From positions 1 to 13,581 of the forward strand of contig JABJKL010000233.1 in assembly GCA_018660405.1 (NCBI GenBank): a stretch of 13,581 nt of DNA, given 5' to 3'. Below, piece after piece: positions 6,671 to 13,581 of this stretch. A program made the position numbers and the translations under genes. The notes under the pieces were generated by a model. It was not told the origin of the DNA. It ran no database searches and saw nothing but the letters and a program-made list of their open reading frames with translations. Source of the DNA: Pseudomonadota bacterium. Lineage in GTDB: Bacteria; Pseudomonadota; Gammaproteobacteria; Arenicellales; Arenicellaceae. Every line of letters starts with the position of its first letter. The first letter of the stretch is position 1.

Positions 6671-7822
6671 GTGATTCAAACCTCCAGTTGTTTCGACGGC
6701 GGCAATATTGAGGTGCTCGATAGCACAAACCCGGCTGATATTCAGTTGGAGATTCGACCCGATAAAGAATCCGATTTTTATCAATGGTTTTATTTTCGCG
6801 TCACTGGTGCTAAAGGTCAGCCGTGCAGGCTCAGGATTATGAATGCCGCGGGAGCTGCTTACCCGAAAGGTTGGGAAAATTACCAAGCAGTTTGTTCCAG
6901 CGATGGTCGTTTATGGGCCCGAATTGAAACCAGTTATGAAAATGGTGTGCTCGAAATAAATTGCACACCAAAGAGTGATGCTATTTATATTGCCTATTTT
7001 GCGCCTTACTCACAGGAGCGGCATGCGAGTTTAATTAGTCGCATAACGCAGAACAACAATGTTCAGCTCGAAGTTTTAGGTAAAACAATCGATGGTCGGG
7101 ATATGGATTTGATTTGTATTGGTGAACCGGAAGTGAATAAGCTCAATGTTTGGGCGATCGCACGCCAACACCCTGGTGAGACCATGGCGCAGTGGTGGAT
7201 GGAGGGATTTTTGCAGCAATTGACGGATGACTCCGATCCCGCCGCCCAGGGTTTGCTCGAGAAGGCAGTCATACATGTAGTGCCGAATATGAATCCAGAC
7301 GGTAGTTTTCGAGGCCATTTGAGAACCAATGCAGTTGGCTCAAACCTTAACCGAGAATGGCTGGAACCAAGCATGGAACGCAGTCCGGAAGTGCTTTTGG
7401 TGCGCGAGAAAATGCATTTGATCGGTGTGGACTTCTGCCTTGACGTGCATGGCGACGAAGCGCTGCCGTACAATTTTATTGCGGGTACAGAAGGGGTGCC
7501 AAGTTGGAATGATGAGCGACAGGCGAAACTAGAGAAGTTCAAACAGTTACTTAAAGTGCACAGCCCGGATTTTCAAACGGAACATGGCTATCCGCCCAAT
7601 TCAGCCGGCAAGGCAAACATGGCGCTTTGCAGTAACTATATCGCTGAACACTTTGGCTGCCCCGCGATGACTTTGGAAATGCCGTTCAAGGATAGTGCGA
7701 TTACTCCCGATTACGAGTTCGGGTGGTCGCCCGGCAGGGCGAGTGAACTGGGTGGAAGTTGCCTCGCGGCTATTGCCGATTTTTGTGTTGAGACTTTATC
7801 TCGCGTGAATTGCAAACAATAA
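6671..7822 (+). CDS. M14 zinc carboxypeptidase, cytosolic CCP/AGTPBP1-like subfamily
   Basis: A 383-residue metallocarboxypeptidase of the bacterial cytosolic carboxypeptidase type. Residues about 5-125 form the beta-rich N-terminal domain diagnostic of this subfamily (FYQWFYFRVTG, YPKGWENYQ). The peptidase domain has zinc ligands His167 and Glu170 (RQHPGETMAQWW) and His260 (LDVHGDE), substrate-binding residues in NLNREW (225-230), and the catalytic glutamate Glu336 in TLEMPFKD. There is no signal peptide, so it should be cytoplasmic. Eukaryotic relatives remove glutamates from tubulin; bacterial substrates are largely unknown. The GTG at 6671 is the only start in frame after the tadA stop, and its Shine-Dalgarno sequence is poor. 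It closes the CNNM-tadA-M14 cluster and is followed by a strong terminator. Confidence 0.93.
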   Translation: MIQTSSCFDGGNIEVLDSTNPADIQLEIRPDKESDFYQWFYFRVTGAKGQPCRLRIMNAAGAAYPKGWENYQAVCSSDGRLWARIETSYENGVLEINCTPKSDAIYIAYFAPYSQERHASLISRITQNNNVQLEVLGKTIDGRDMDLICIGEPEVNKLNVWAIARQHPGETMAQWWMEGFLQQLTDDSDPAAQGLLEKAVIHVVPNMNPDGSFRGHLRTNAVGSNLNREWLEPSMERSPEVLLVREKMHLIGVDFCLDVHGDEALPYNFIAGTEGVPSWNDERQAKLEKFKQLLKVHSPDFQTEHGYPPNSAGKANMALCSNYIAEHFGCPAMTLEMPFKDSAITPDYEFGWSPGRASELGGSCLAAIADFCVETLSRVNCKQ

Positions 7823-7823
7823 T

Positions 7824-7848
7824 AAAGGGGCGCTTAAAGCGCCCCTTT
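7824..7848. terminator. Bidirectional rho-independent terminator
   Basis: A perfect 10-bp stem, AAAGGGGCGC (7824-7833) with GCGCCCCTTT (7839-7848), closes a TTAAA loop. Downstream T-rich tracts occur on both strands (CTTTATTTAT on plus, CTTTATTATT on minus). It begins 2 bp after the M14 stop codon and lies 38 bp past the end of the convergent transporter gene, so it serves both. Confidence 0.93.
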
Positions 7849-7886
7849 ATTTATACCTTGTTTAGATCGTCGCAGCTGTCGGCGCG

Positions 7887-9224
7887 CTAGACACCGGACT
7901 CAGCGAAGAAAGGAAAGAATGCAACCATGATTATTGTACAGATGGTAAGGGTCAGCAGCATTACCGGAAGGCCCTTTTTGAACCACAGCCCAGGTGTAAT
8001 CGCCAGACTTGGGTCGCCTGCGTCCTTGGCCATTTTTTCAGAAATGGTTACGATGAATACATTGGCGGTAGAACCCAGATGGGTACCGTTACCGCCCATG
8101 CCTACACCTGCGGCAAGCGCCCACCACAACGGAGACACGTTGATTCCCTGTGCATCCATGCCCAAAATGATTGGGATCATGGCTGCAGTAAAAGGAATAT
8201 TGTCAATTGCAGCAGAAAGGAAAGCCGCCATCCACATCAGCATGATGGTTGCAAATAGCAAATCTGACTGCACATAAGGAACGATGAATTGACCCAGGTA
8301 CGCGAGAAAGTGGCTGTGTTCTACACCCCCTACCAGGATGAACAGGGACATAAAAAACATTAACAGAGTCAACTCTATTTCTGCAAAATGATCGTCCATG
8401 TCCACATCTTTACCGGCGAACACGAGCAGGGTAAGGCCGATGCCGGCAACAAACCAGGGTTCCCAGTGCAGGGCATTATGCATGATAAAGCCAACAACCA
8501 TTACGCCAAGTATGACCAGGCTGGCATTCCATGTGCGGGGATCTTTTATGTCCTCACGGTCGGAAAAATCGGGAATTACCGGTGTAACCGCGAGCTCTTT
8601 CTTAAACAGGATTTTGAGAAAAAACAAGGTGGCGATCCATGCGACAAAAACAATACCGCCCATGTGGTAGAAAAATGTATTGAAATCAATACCTGCCGCT
8701 GAACCAATCATCAGATTGGGTGGGTCCCCAACGAGTGTGGCCACACCTCCGGTATCAGACAGCAATGCTGTCGCCAGCAAAAATGGAATGGCACTGACTT
8801 TAAGTGACTGACAGATGAGGATGATTAATGGCCCAAAAATTATTACCGTAGTGACGTTATCCAGCAACAAAGAAAGTACGGTCACCAAGGTACCCATTAG
8901 CGCCATTAACAGAAACAACCGCCCTTTGCTGAAATCGGCAATTCTATAGGCCAAGGCCTGAAAACCACCGGTGGGAATCATGATGGCAACAATAGACATC
9001 ATCGCGCCCAGCAGGAATACTACATTCCAGTCGATGGCCTCTATGGCCAATTCGGGATTATAAAAGCCGTAATACTGGCCCGCGAGAACCATGAGACCGG
9101 CACCAGCGAGAGCAAATTTGCCTCGATGAAAACCGTGCACCCCTTCAGTAAAAATGCCGATAAAGGTAACGGCCAGAATAAGTCCTGACACCATCATCTC
9201 GGTGTTCCATACAAGGGTTTCCAT
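7887..9224 (-). CDS. ArsB/NhaD-type (P permease-like) ion transporter
   Basis: A 445-residue polytopic inner-membrane protein of the ion transporter superfamily, with roughly a dozen hydrophobic segments arranged as two halves. Inverted-repeat signatures are visible: an LLDNVTTVIIFGPL hairpin (120-133) followed by GGVATLVGDPPN (159-170) in the first half, and AIDNIPFTAAMIPII (339-353) followed by GGNGTHLGSTAN (377-388) in the second. Asp122, Asn123, Asp341 and Asn342 are typical ion-site residues. Relatives include NhaD Na+/H+ antiporters, ArsB and the OCA2/P-protein group; Na+/H+ exchange is the best guess but the substrate is not proven. The start is secure: AAGGAG at 9232-9237 sits 7 bases upstream of the ATG at 9224, the clearest Shine-Dalgarno in the window. 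It is transcribed alone, toward the shared terminator. Confidence 0.93.
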   Translation of the reverse strand: METLVWNTEMMVSGLILAVTFIGIFTEGVHGFHRGKFALAGAGLMVLAGQYYGFYNPELAIEAIDWNVVFLLGAMMSIVAIMIPTGGFQALAYRIADFSKGRLFLLMALMGTLVTVLSLLLDNVTTVIIFGPLIILICQSLKVSAIPFLLATALLSDTGGVATLVGDPPNLMIGSAAGIDFNTFFYHMGGIVFVAWIATLFFLKILFKKELAVTPVIPDFSDREDIKDPRTWNASLVILGVMVVGFIMHNALHWEPWFVAGIGLTLLVFAGKDVDMDDHFAEIELTLLMFFMSLFILVGGVEHSHFLAYLGQFIVPYVQSDLLFATIMLMWMAAFLSAAIDNIPFTAAMIPIILGMDAQGINVSPLWWALAAGVGMGGNGTHLGSTANVFIVTISEKMAKDAGDPSLAITPGLWFKKGLPVMLLTLTICTIIMVAFFPFFAESGV

Positions 9225-9337
9225 AAATACGCTCCTTTAATATAAAAGGTTTAACAATAGTGAGTGGGGGACCAAAAAAAGTTTCTTGGAATGTTGCCTT
9301 TAAAGAATGCTACCTGGTCTGATTAAAGGAACAAGCC

Positions 9338-9355
9338 GATTTGAAGGCTCAAATC
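9338..9355. repeat. Small perfect hairpin
   Basis: GATTTGA (9338-9344) and TCAAATC (9349-9355) are perfect 7-bp inverted arms around the tetraloop AGGC. No T-run follows. Function unknown. Confidence 0.5.
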
Positions 9356-9411
9356 TTGCTTCAAGGGGAACTAATATTCTGAATCCGTTTTTAACGAACA
9401 CGGAAAATATA

Positions 9412-9441
9412 CGGTTTTGCAATCAGGGGCAAGTAAAACCG
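9412..9441. repeat. Imperfect inverted repeat
   Basis: CGGTTTTGC (9412-9420) can pair with GC...AAAACCG ending at 9441, with an internal bulge. A directly adjoining GGTAGTTACC (9441-9450) is a second short palindrome. They may be a binding site or RNA structure; no family is recognised. Confidence 0.35.
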
Positions 9442-9640
9442 GTAGTTACCCACAAGTATCAAAAATTCGGGTCGAGCGTAGGGGCATTCGATGAGTGTTT
9501 GTATTGACAACAAAACCTGGTTTAACGCGCGTTTCAAAAACGAAAACAGTATCTTCGAGTCGTCACTCAATACAATTGATTGGCTGTTGCCTGTCAGGCG
9601 ATGTTAAAGTTAAGCTTGATAGCAACTGTTGTTTGGCTTA

Positions 9641-9656
9641 ATTGAGAACGGCCCCT
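9641..9656 (+). repeat. 16-bp exact repeat, copy 2
   Basis: ATTGAGAACGGCCCCT is identical to 1615-1630 and ends one base before the TTG start of the SGNH gene, so it occupies that gene's ribosome-binding region. Its GAGAACGG part is the only Shine-Dalgarno-like sequence there. Confidence 0.8.
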
Positions 9657-9657
9657 A

Positions 9658-10896
9658 TTGAAATCTAAAACCTTAGCCAGACTGATCGGCACTGTATTCG
9701 TACTAATTATTTGTGAAGTATTTGCGCTATTAGGGCTAAAAATAGTCCAACCGCATTGGCAACAGGATTGGCGTTTTCAGGCTATTAGTTATGAAGAACT
9801 TGTAAAAGAAAAAACATATATGGTCAACACCCTCCTGGCAGAGGATCAAAATCACCGTGGATATATCAGGCTGGATGCGGACCTGGGTTGGTCAGTAAAT
9901 TCAAATGGGGTTGCCCTTAAGCCTTATGATGATCCTGACCCGGAACTATACAGAGCCAATGGCCAGGGCATTCGAAGCTCACATGAATATCAACGTGAGC
10001 CAGCCAATGACGTAGTCAGAGTCGCCGTATTCGGCGACTCTTTTACGCACGCAGACGATGTTCAAAACGATTTGGCCTGGACAACCATTTGGGAAAAAAG
10101 CCACTCGAATATTGAAGTGCTTAACTTTGGGGTGCCGGGATACGGTACAGATCAAGCCTATTTACGCTACCAAAAGCACGGAAAGGCATTTTCTCCCGAT
10201 ATAGCGGTTTTGGGTATCATGTCGGAAAACCTGAATCGTAATTTAAATCATTTCATCCCATTCTACCGCCATGATGCATGGCCGAACAGCAAACCCAGAT
10301 TTGAGTTTGCCCCTGATGGAACGTTCACCCTGCGCGAGAATGTATTTCGTAGCGCTTCAGATTATCAGGTGTTGATAGACGATTTGCCCGCCACACTCAC
10401 AAAACTTGGAGAACACGATTGGTGGTATAACGCAAAATATAAACCGGGTGTGATGGATAAATCTGCTTTGTACCGGTTGATGCACTATGGTTATATATTG
10501 TTTCGGTATCCCTGGATGCTAGACAGCCAGAATCTATACAACAAAGAATCTGAACACTATAAAATTTTACTTGAGATCATCCAGCGGTTTTCCGAAGAGG
10601 CCCTGGAGAGTGAATCGATCCCGGTAATCGTGCTCTTCCCATCGCTGGAAGTGCTTGCACAATACAGAGGGGATGGCAGTTTTGCATATAGCCCGCTGGT
10701 AGATGATCTAAAAAAACAATCAATTAGATACGTGGATGTACTCGAGGGTTTCACAAAATATGGGGGAAACCTCAATGTGCCGGAGCTTATCCCAGGACAT
10801 TATAGCGTTACCGGAAATAAGATGGTCGCAAGATATATCAACGAAGAACTACAGGGTCTGATTGAAAGCAGTTTGACCAGGAAACAAAACCGTTAG
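9658..10896 (+). CDS. Membrane-anchored SGNH/GDSL-hydrolase-like protein
   Basis: A 412-residue protein. Residues about 8-29 form one hydrophobic helix after a basic start (MKSKTLARL), a signal anchor placing the rest in the periplasm. The SGNH fold is visible: block I VAVFGDSFTHADD with nucleophile Ser128; block II NFGVPGYG with Gly158 or Gly163; block III region VLGIMSENLNRN, with Asn191 or Asn193 where GxND is usual; block V GHYSVTGNKMVARYI with His381. The aspartate normally three residues before this histidine is replaced (Ile378; the nearest acid is Glu376), so the triad may be a dyad or differently built. Families of this shape act as esterases or modify surface polysaccharides; the substrate cannot be assigned. 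The TTG start is the first possible after a TGA at 9643-9645. The gene stands alone and is convergent with the next, 36 bp away, with no obvious terminator. Confidence 0.8.
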   Translation: MKSKTLARLIGTVFVLIICEVFALLGLKIVQPHWQQDWRFQAISYEELVKEKTYMVNTLLAEDQNHRGYIRLDADLGWSVNSNGVALKPYDDPDPELYRANGQGIRSSHEYQREPANDVVRVAVFGDSFTHADDVQNDLAWTTIWEKSHSNIEVLNFGVPGYGTDQAYLRYQKHGKAFSPDIAVLGIMSENLNRNLNHFIPFYRHDAWPNSKPRFEFAPDGTFTLRENVFRSASDYQVLIDDLPATLTKLGEHDWWYNAKYKPGVMDKSALYRLMHYGYILFRYPWMLDSQNLYNKESEHYKILLEIIQRFSEEALESESIPVIVLFPSLEVLAQYRGDGSFAYSPLVDDLKKQSIRYVDVLEGFTKYGGNLNVPELIPGHYSVTGNKMVARYINEELQGLIESSLTRKQNR

Positions 10897-10932
10897 TGTT
10901 GAAGCGGCGCTAGTGCAAGGCGCGCAGTCACT

Positions 10933-11739
10933 TTAGCCTATCAATACCTGAGCAATTTTAGTACCGAAGTACCCCAACACAAGCAGGCTAAAGCCAGCAA
11001 GCGTCCAACGCGCTGCCTGTCGACCACGCCATCCTCGTTGGTAGCGACCCCATAGTAATATTGCAAAAACCAGCCATGCCATTGAGGCGAGAACAATATG
11101 GTGGGTAAAGCTAAAGGGCCGGCCAAAAATAGACTGACTGAAAATTGCGCCACTCACCAGGGTTGCGGTCAGTAGCACGAAGCCAACAATGATCAGTCGA
11201 AACAGAATGGTCTCCATGGTTTGTAATGGCGGTAGCTTGTCCAGAATAGAAGCTTTATCTGCGTGAATTAATTTCGTCTCCTGTTTGGTCAGCAACAAAG
11301 CCTGAAAAGAAGCTAACGCAAACACGGCGTAAGCAAACACCGAAACCAGAATGTGGCTGGTAAACGCGGCGTTTGAATGGTATTCGACAGGTATCGAAGT
11401 GACCAACCCTGGAGCAATTATTAAGCCGATCAACAAACAGGCGCCACAAGTAGGCAGCAAGAACTTGCCAACTCTCCGAATGGGCAAAATGAGAGTCGAT
11501 AGAAAATAGACTAGCGCAACAATGGCAGTAATCCAGTACAAGCCCGAAGAAACACCAAAATCCAATTCATTACTGGTATAGGCCTGACGAATGGCATAAG
11601 CGTTGAGCATCAATGCTGCGAGTAACGCGATGCGTGAGGCTGATAGTCCGTGGCTACTTGAGTCCGGATTTCGGGCCGCCAGTACTCCAGCCAGCAGGTA
11701 TAAGGCCGCAGAAAACAGTATAATCAATGTTGTGCTCAT
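10933..11739 (-). CDS. ypjD: CcsA/YpjD-family cytochrome c assembly-like membrane protein
   Basis: A 268-residue integral membrane protein with about eight hydrophobic helices, resembling E. coli YpjD and the cytochrome c assembly (CcmC/CcsA) family. Candidate haem-ligand histidines are His129 (FTSHILVSVFAYAVFA) and His213/His214 (FTHHIVLASMAWLVF), the family's conserved positions. The tryptophan-rich WWD loop of true CcmC/CcsA haem handlers is not evident, and no other cytochrome maturation genes are nearby, so its role remains unclear. Its place divergent to ffh matches the usual gammaproteobacterial arrangement and supports the assignment. No Shine-Dalgarno sequence precedes the ATG, and the promoter at 11747-11774 predicts a 1-nt leader. 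Confidence 0.9.
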   Translation of the reverse strand: MSTTLIILFSAALYLLAGVLAARNPDSSSHGLSASRIALLAALMLNAYAIRQAYTSNELDFGVSSGLYWITAIVALVYFLSTLILPIRRVGKFLLPTCGACLLIGLIIAPGLVTSIPVEYHSNAAFTSHILVSVFAYAVFALASFQALLLTKQETKLIHADKASILDKLPPLQTMETILFRLIIVGFVLLTATLVSGAIFSQSIFGRPFSFTHHIVLASMAWLVFAILLWGRYQRGWRGRQAARWTLAGFSLLVLGYFGTKIAQVLIG

Positions 11740-11746
11740 GCTTTCG

Positions 11747-11774
11747 ATTCTAACCTTTGGAGCAGTGCTATCAA
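11747..11774 (-). promoter_or_regulatory. Promoter of the ypjD-like gene, predicted start one base before the ATG
   Basis: On the minus strand TTGATA (11769-11774, 5 of 6 consensus) and TAGAAT (11747-11752, 5 of 6) are separated by 16 bp. The predicted transcription start is 11740 and the ATG begins at 11739. The spacing matches the guaB promoter. No equally good promoter was found for ffh in the 68-bp divergent gap. Confidence 0.65.
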
Positions 11775-11807
11775 CCCATTAATTCACATTTTCAAGGTTC
11801 CCTGACC

Positions 11808-13178
11808 ATGTTTGAACAGTTAAGTGATCGTTTAAGAGCCACCATGAAGCGGGTGCGCGGCCAGGCGCGTCTGACCGAGGACAATATTTCCGATGCGCTG
11901 CGAGAAGTGCGTATTGCTTTGCTCGAAGCCGACGTGGCATTGCCTGTTGCCAAAGAATTTATAAAACAGCTTAAGGTGCGAGCTATCGGTGAAGGTGTGG
12001 CTGCGAGTCTGTCGCCAGGTCAGCAGCTCGTTAAGTTGGTGAACGAAGAGCTGGTCATCATGATGGGTGAAGCCAATGATGCTTTGGATCTGGCTCAACG
12101 CCCACCTGCTGTGGTGATGATGGCTGGGCTGCAAGGCGCTGGTAAAACCACCACCGTTGCCAAACTCGCCAAACGGCTGATGGATAAGGAAGGTAAAAAG
12201 GTAATGGTCGTTAGTGCGGACGTTTATCGGCCGGCCGCTATTGAGCAACTCAAAACACTGGCCGAGTCAGTTGGATGCCAGTTCTACCCAAGTGACCCTT
12301 CCCAAAAGCCGGTCGACATTGCATCCGGTGCACTGCAAGCGGCACGCGATAACGTAGTCGACGTGCTATTGGTTGATACCGCCGGCCGGCTTCATGTTGA
12401 TGAAGAACTCATGGATGAGATCCAGCAGCTGCATAAGGCCGTAGACCCAATCGAAACGTTATTCGTGGTTGATAGCATGACCGGTCAAGACGCGGTGAAC
12501 AGCGCCAAAGCTTTCGGTGAGAAGCTACCGCTTACCGGCATTGTTCTGACAAAAACCGACGGTGATGCCCGTGGTGGTGCGGCGCTCTCAATTCGTCAGG
12601 TCACCGGCAAGCCAATCAAGTTTTTGGGTATAGGTGAAAAAATTGATGGTCTCGAAGCATTTCACCCCGATCGAGTTGCCTCGCGAATTTTGGGGATGGG
12701 CGACGTTCTGACGCTCATTGAGGAAGCAGAGGGCAAAATTGACCGGCAAAAAACTGAGCGTTTGGCAAAAAAACTCAGAACCGGCAAAGGTTTTAACCTT
12801 GATGACTATCAAGAGCAAATCCAGCAGATGAATAATATGGGTGGCTTGGGAGGCCTGATGGAGAAACTGCCTGGTATGGATCGTATCCCACAGCAGATGA
12901 TGGGCGGCATGGGCACCGAGCTGAACAAAAACGTCGCGATTATTAATTCTATGACTCCTCAGGAGAAAGCTTTCCCCGCAATACTCAAGGGCTCACGTAA
13001 ACGTCGTATTGCTATGGGTTCTGGTACCCAGGTTCAGGATGTAAACCGATTACTCAAGCAATTCACCCAAATGCAGAAGATGATGAAAAAAATGGGCAAG
13101 AAGGGAAATATGGCCAAAATGATGCGTGGAATGGGAGGCGGCAATATGCCGCCGGGGATGCCTGGAGCAGGGATGTAG
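11808..13178 (+). CDS. ffh: Signal recognition particle protein Ffh (SRP54 homologue)
   Basis: GTPase that, with 4.5S RNA, recognises signal sequences on ribosomes and delivers them to FtsY at the membrane. The 456-residue protein has all three regions: N domain with ALLEADVALPV; G domain with P-loop GLQGAGKT (107-114), DVYRPAA, DTAGR (190-194) and TKTDGDARGG (248-257); and a methionine-rich M domain from about 310 with the RNA-binding SRKRRIAMGSG (396-406) and a Met/Gly-rich tail. The ATG at 11808 (MFEQLSDRL) matches the family start. An in-frame TTG at 11757 would add 17 nonconserved residues and overlap the divergent promoter, so it was rejected. AAGG at 11794-11797 is a modest Shine-Dalgarno sequence. 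Confidence 0.98.
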   Translation: MFEQLSDRLRATMKRVRGQARLTEDNISDALREVRIALLEADVALPVAKEFIKQLKVRAIGEGVAASLSPGQQLVKLVNEELVIMMGEANDALDLAQRPPAVVMMAGLQGAGKTTTVAKLAKRLMDKEGKKVMVVSADVYRPAAIEQLKTLAESVGCQFYPSDPSQKPVDIASGALQAARDNVVDVLLVDTAGRLHVDEELMDEIQQLHKAVDPIETLFVVDSMTGQDAVNSAKAFGEKLPLTGIVLTKTDGDARGGAALSIRQVTGKPIKFLGIGEKIDGLEAFHPDRVASRILGMGDVLTLIEEAEGKIDRQKTERLAKKLRTGKGFNLDDYQEQIQQMNNMGGLGGLMEKLPGMDRIPQQMMGGMGTELNKNVAIINSMTPQEKAFPAILKGSRKRRIAMGSGTQVQDVNRLLKQFTQMQKMMKKMGKKGNMAKMMRGMGGGNMPPGMPGAGM

Positions 13179-13194
13179 TACTCCTTCACTAGCA

Positions 13195-13581
13195 ATGACT
13201 GAGACTCGCGGATACCAGACCGATTTTTCTACGCATAACGATTACGTTTTCGATCTGCAAGACAGGCGTCGTAAAGCGGAGACCATTCGCTGCGTGTTGA
13301 ACGAGGAGTTAGGTTCAATTATCGGTGCACGGGTTTTGAATGTCGGTGGAGGTGCTGGCGCTATCGATTATTGTTTGGCGCCCTGCGTGAAGCAGGTTAT
13401 AAGCGTCGATATTGACCAACAATCGATGAAGTATGGAGCCGAAAATTTCTCGCAAGAGAATCTATCTTATTCTGTGGCCGATGGCATGAAATTGCCGTTT
13501 ACAGATGATCAGTTTGATGTGGTGCTTTGTTCGCACGTCTACGAGCATGTGCCGGACGCAAATATTTTAATGAGTGAAATA
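13195..13581 (+). CDS. SAM-dependent methyltransferase, N-terminal part (cut by window edge)
   Basis: 129 codons are visible and remain open at the right edge. The class I methyltransferase fold is evident: motif I VLNVGGGAG (47-55), where VLDVGCGTG is more usual; the acidic end of strand 2 in VISVDID (68-74); motif II-like DGMKLPF (96-102); and motif IV DQFDVVLCSHVYEHV (105-119), as in the methyltransferase type 11 group. Substrate cannot be assigned: relatives act on small molecules, quinones, lipids or glycans. It begins 16 bp after the ffh stop with no Shine-Dalgarno sequence, so co-transcription with ffh is likely. In many gammaproteobacteria rpsP (ribosomal protein S16) occupies this place. 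Confidence 0.88.
   Translation, partial: MTETRGYQTDFSTHNDYVFDLQDRRRKAETIRCVLNEELGSIIGARVLNVGGGAGAIDYCLAPCVKQVISVDIDQQSMKYGAENFSQENLSYSVADGMKLPFTDDQFDVVLCSHVYEHVPDANILMSEI

Larger units (their letters stand above)
9225..9657. other. 433-bp gene-free region with several small hairpins
   Basis: This lies between the divergent transporter and SGNH genes. No frame looks protein-like: a 66-codon frame at 9307-9507 and a 38-codon frame at 9491-9607 have no Shine-Dalgarno sequence or recognisable features. Short inverted repeats occur at 9338-9355, 9412-9441 and 9589-9599 (GCCTGTCAGGC). No clear -35/-10 pair was found for either gene; TTGATA at 9616-9621 followed by TTAATT is a weak candidate for the SGNH gene. 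It could hold leaders, operators or a small RNA. Confidence 0.5.

Noticed and set aside
3964..7542. Numerous long antisense and out-of-frame open frames over guaA, the CNNM gene, tadA and the M14 gene
   Set aside because: They mirror strongly conserved genes on the plus strand and show no independent start signals or domains.
9307..9507. 66-codon frame in the intergenic region
   Set aside because: No ribosome-binding site, no recognisable motif, and composition that does not resemble the neighbouring genes.
9491..9607. 38-codon frame starting MSVCIDNKTW
   Set aside because: No Shine-Dalgarno sequence, no promoter at a sensible distance, no recognisable feature; too short to support.
11757..11807. 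TTG start for ffh adding 17 residues
   Set aside because: The extra residues are not conserved in Ffh, the family start MFEQLSDRL aligns at 11808, and the extension would overlap the divergent promoter.

Overview
The window looks like chromosomal DNA from a gammaproteobacterium. GuaB, GuaA, TadA and Ffh read as close relatives of the Escherichia coli proteins along their whole length, and a YpjD/CcsA-like gene lies divergent to ffh, an arrangement common in that class. Composition is moderate (roughly half G+C). An ArsB/NhaD-type ion transporter would fit a marine or brackish habitat, but that is inference. No rRNA, tRNA, CRISPR array, transposase or phage gene was seen.

Layout: (1) At the left edge, on the minus strand, is the start of a response-regulator gene with an unusual 47-residue N-terminal extension. 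(2) A 299-bp AT-rich intergenic region follows, dense in small repeats and inverted repeats. (3) Two genes of unknown function come next on the plus strand: a 250-residue protein with a degenerate J-domain-like segment and a C-terminal membrane anchor, and a 111-residue protein. (4) guaB and guaA encode the two last steps of GMP synthesis; guaB has its own sigma70-type promoter placed so that the predicted transcript begins at the ATG. (5) A CNNM/CBS membrane protein, tadA (tRNA adenosine deaminase) and a CCP-type M14 metallocarboxypeptidase are closely spaced. (6) A strong hairpin separates this last gene from a convergent ArsB/NhaD-family transporter. (7) A 433-bp gene-free stretch precedes a membrane-anchored SGNH-like protein. 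(8) A ypjD/ccsA-like gene (minus) diverges from ffh (plus), and ffh is followed after 16 bp by a SAM-dependent methyltransferase that runs off the right edge.

Most of the window is ordinary housekeeping sequence. The main unusual signal is in the start regions. guaB and the ypjD-like gene have good -35/-10 pairs whose predicted transcription starts fall on, or one base before, the start codon, and neither has a Shine-Dalgarno sequence. The CNNM gene may have a leader of only about six bases. guaA, tadA, the M14 gene and the methyltransferase also lack a convincing Shine-Dalgarno sequence, whereas the transporter has a clear one. This suggests appreciable use of leaderless or SD-independent initiation. 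Other points worth a second look are the J-like gene and its neighbour, an exact 16-bp repeat shared by two distant loci, and the methyltransferase in the slot after ffh where rpsP is usually found.
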